A DNA stretch of 5,906 nt from Sphingopyxis macrogoltabida (lineage in GTDB: Bacteria; Pseudomonadota; Alphaproteobacteria; Sphingomonadales; Sphingomonadaceae), in assembly GCA_003241685.1 (NCBI GenBank), contig QFPJ01000073.1:1-5906 (forward strand). Direction: 5' to 3'. The translations under genes were made by a program, and so were the position numbers. Numbering within the stretch: the stretch's first letter is position 1; every line of letters begins with the position of its first letter. Positions 4,696 to 5,906 of this stretch are shown piece by piece. Under the pieces are notes generated by a model that was not told the DNA's origin, made no database searches, and worked only from the letters and a program-made list of their open reading frames with translations.

Positions 4696-5691
4696 TTACC
4701 CCACCGGCACCTTCACATTGCCGCCCGCGGTCTGGACCGAATAGCTGAAGGGGTTGTCCGCCCAGCCGGTCTTGGCGCCGCCGTGCGCGCCGTCGCGGCG
4801 GATGACGGCGATGCCCCCGCCGATGTCATAGCCGCGCGCCTCGATCCGGGCGATCGCGGCTTCGGCCGCGGCCTGCGGCGCCATGCCGCCGCGCATCAGT
4901 TCGACGGCGTGATAGGTGGGCAGGAAGCGCATCATCACGTCGCCGTTGCCGGTGGCGACCGCCGCGCCGACGTCCTGGTCGACATAGGCACCCGCCCCGG
5001 CGATCGGCGAATCGCCGACGCGGCCGGGAATCTTGAACTCGCGCCCGTTGGTCGAGCAGCCGACGCAAAGATGGCCCGCGGCGTCGAGCGCGATGCTGCC
5101 GACCGTATCATGCTGCGCCACCGCATCGCCGCGCCCGATCGGTTCGGGGCCGAAGGCGTCGCTCGCTTCGCCCTTCGCCGCCCATTTGTCCCACGCCTGT
5201 TGCGACGCGGCGCCGGTCAGCGACGTTTCGGTGAAGCCCATGCGCGCGGCGAAGCGCGTCGCATCGTCGCCGACGATCAGGCTGTGCTGGGTCTTTTCCA
5301 TCACCGCGCGGGCGACCGAAATCGCCTTTTTGACGCGCTTCAGGCAGCCGACGGCGCCCAGATCGTGCGTCGGTCCCCACATGATCATCGCGTCGAGCGT
5401 GGTTTCGCCGACCTCGTTCGGCACGCCGCCCGCGCCGACCCAATAATCGCCGAGCAGTTCGACATGGTTGATCGCCGCCTCCACCGCGTCGATCGCCGAG
5501 GCGCCGCCGGCGAGCATCGGCCAGCCGACGGCGTTGGCGCCCGGCCCGAAATCCCAGGTGGTGAGGATGAACGGCTTGCCCGTCCGGATCGCGCGGGCGC
5601 GCGGGGGGCTGGCGCCCGCCGGTGCCGCCCCGAGCGCGGCGGCGCCCGCCATGCCGGCCCCGAAGGCCCGCCTCGATAGAGTCGTCGTCAT
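4696..5691 (-). CDS. Tat-exported glycosylasparaginase-like Ntn hydrolase (N4-(beta-N-acetylglucosaminyl)-L-asparaginase / isoaspartyl peptidase family)
   Basis: This 331-aa precursor should self-cleave before T196 in HDTVGS (194-199), giving an alpha chain of about 165-170 residues (after signal removal) and a beta chain of 136 with T196 as N-terminal nucleophile. The beta chain follows the aspartylglucosaminidase pattern: STNG (213-216), GRVGDSPI (223-230), the substrate-binding region GAGAYVD, and TGNGD (247-251) followed by MMRFLPTY. These match glycosylasparaginase more closely than plant-type asparaginases or isoaspartyl peptidases. Residues 1-30 form a twin-arginine signal with LSRRAFGAG (5-13), an alanine-rich hydrophobic stretch and a likely cleavage near AGA-S at 27/28, so the enzyme probably acts in the periplasm on glycosylated asparagine or isoaspartyl peptides. 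AAAGGAG 8 nt upstream supports the ATG at 5691. It lies 84 bp upstream of nspC on the same strand, but nothing links it to polyamines. Confidence 0.88.
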   Translation of the reverse strand: MTTTLSRRAFGAGMAGAAALGAAPAGASPPRARAIRTGKPFILTTWDFGPGANAVGWPMLAGGASAIDAVEAAINHVELLGDYWVGAGGVPNEVGETTLDAMIMWGPTHDLGAVGCLKRVKKAISVARAVMEKTQHSLIVGDDATRFAARMGFTETSLTGAASQQAWDKWAAKGEASDAFGPEPIGRGDAVAQHDTVGSIALDAAGHLCVGCSTNGREFKIPGRVGDSPIAGAGAYVDQDVGAAVATGNGDVMMRFLPTYHAVELMRGGMAPQAAAEAAIARIEARGYDIGGGIAVIRRDGAHGGAKTGWADNPFSYSVQTAGGNVKVPVG

Positions 5692-5699
5692 CGCCCCGT

Positions 5700-5706
5700 C
5701 TCCTTT
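5700..5706 (-). promoter_or_regulatory. Ribosome binding site AAAGGAG of the glycosylasparaginase-like gene
   Basis: AAAGGAG on the minus strand ends 8 nt before the ATG at 5691. It is the strongest Shine-Dalgarno of the minus-strand genes here and fixes the start that includes the Tat signal. Confidence 0.8.
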
Positions 5707-5736
5707 GCGGTCAGGCTAGCGGCGCGGCGGTCAGGC
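5707..5736. repeat. 10-bp direct repeat upstream of the glycosylasparaginase-like gene
   Basis: GCGGTCAGGC occurs at 5707-5716 and again at 5727-5736, 20 bp apart, about two helical turns. It lies 16-45 bp upstream of the minus-strand start. It could be an operator or a small duplication; no regulator is recognised. A GGCGGC/GCCGCC hairpin (5734-5739 with 5745-5750) follows. Confidence 0.35.
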
Positions 5737-5755
5737 GGCAATCGGCCGCCGGACG

Positions 5756-5893
5756 ATGAAGCCGTGGCCCATCGGCACGCGCTTGCGCTTGCCGGTAGTG
5801 TTTCAGTTTGATGATGTGGACGCCCCTGCACCGGTCCGCAGCCGCTATGCTGCGAGTCGGTCACCCGAACAGAAAGAGGAGCGTTCACGATGA
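5756..5893 (+). CDS. Possible 45-codon ORF overlapping the next start by ATGA
   Basis: An ATG at 5756 opens a 45-codon plus-strand frame beginning MKPWPIGTRLRLP and ending at TGA 5891-5893, so its stop overlaps the ATG of the next gene in the sequence ATGA. That arrangement is typical of translationally coupled genes. Against it, there is no Shine-Dalgarno before 5756, codons after about the twelfth have weaker G/C third-position preference than the real genes, and the charged C-terminal half coincides with the next gene's leader. I recognise no family. It may be chance or the remnant of a longer gene. Confidence 0.25.
   Translation: MKPWPIGTRLRLPVVFQFDDVDAPAPVRSRYAASRSPEQKEERSR
5837..5854 (+). 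promoter_or_regulatory. Small hairpin in the leader of the right-edge gene
   Basis: CGCAGC (5837-5842) and GCTGCG (5849-5854) form a perfect 6-bp stem around the loop CGCTAT. It lies 35 bp before the ATG at 5890. No T-tract follows. Its role is unknown. Confidence 0.3.
5877..5881 (+). promoter_or_regulatory. Ribosome binding site AGGAG of the right-edge gene
   Basis: AGGAG within AAAGAGGAG ends 8 nt before the ATG at 5890, ideal spacing, and makes that start credible. No clear -35/-10 pair was found between 5692 and 5876. Confidence 0.65.
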
Positions 5894-5906
5894 GGATCGC
5901 GACGAT
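5890..5906 (+). CDS. Start of a plus-strand gene running off the right edge (partial)
   Basis: ATG AGG ATC GCG ACG AT at the window end encodes M-R-I-A-T and one incomplete codon. The start is supported by an AGGAG ribosome site with an 8-nt spacer and by the normal GC-rich codons. Short hydrophobic openings of this kind are seen in Rossmann-fold proteins, but five residues are too few to name a product. The gene is divergent from the glycosylasparaginase-like gene, sharing a 198-bp intergenic region. Confidence 0.6.

Noticed and set aside
3556..5679. A 707-codon open frame on the plus strand opposite nspC and the glycosylasparaginase-like gene
   Set aside because: It spans two well-supported genes and their linker in antisense. 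It has a composition rich in Arg, Ala, Asp and His typical of GC-rich shadow frames, and no recognisable domain.
5713..5741. TTGCCG - 17 bp - TAGCCT as a promoter for the glycosylasparaginase-like gene
   Set aside because: Only four and three of six consensus positions match, and the start would fall within the ribosome binding site at 5700-5706.
5740..5815. Remnant of a minus-strand gene ending MGHGFIVRRPIAA and a stop
   Set aside because: The frame is closed by a stop about ten codons upstream and has no recognised similarity; too short to support.

Overview
The window is GC-rich, with strong G/C preference at third codon positions. It reads like an alphaproteobacterial chromosome, most probably from the Sphingomonadales. 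This rests on gene content (a group IV ornithine decarboxylase and an NspC-type decarboxylase), on dispersed palindromes built around CCCGC-GAAA-GCGGG and GGACTTGATCCGG, and on CCTCCCC/GGGGAGG hairpins at gene ends. Nothing points to a phage, plasmid or insertion sequence. The lineage call is recognition, not a search result.

Layout. Positions 1-298 are non-coding apart from a possible start codon at the left edge, and hold three consecutive inverted repeats. Positions 299-1492 (minus) encode a PLP-dependent ornithine decarboxylase. A 244-bp divergent intergenic region (1493-1736) carries a promoter-like site with a perfect G6-T-C6 palindrome in its spacer, a structured leader with a possible 20-codon upstream ORF, and GTAAC direct repeats. 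Positions 1737-3389 (plus) encode a 550-aa fusion of a cyclic-nucleotide-binding-like domain, a thioredoxin-fold-like middle region and a thioredoxin-reductase-like flavoprotein without the CxxC disulfide. A hairpin separates it from the convergent nspC (3424-4611, minus). Upstream of nspC is an 84-bp G-rich/C-rich low-complexity linker and then a Tat-exported glycosylasparaginase-like Ntn hydrolase (4696-5691, minus). The last 215 bp hold a 45-codon ORF that overlaps, through ATGA, the start of a plus-strand gene leaving the window.

How the genes fit together. The ornithine decarboxylase would make putrescine. NspC would perform the last step of the carboxy(nor)spermidine route to spermidine or norspermidine. 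The middle enzyme of that route, a saccharopine-dehydrogenase-like carboxy(nor)spermidine dehydrogenase, is not in this window. The reductase-like gene between them is divergent from the decarboxylase and may share control signals with it, but no metabolic link is visible. The most interesting non-coding signals are the decarboxylase control region and the C-rich nspC leader, which has no Shine-Dalgarno sequence.
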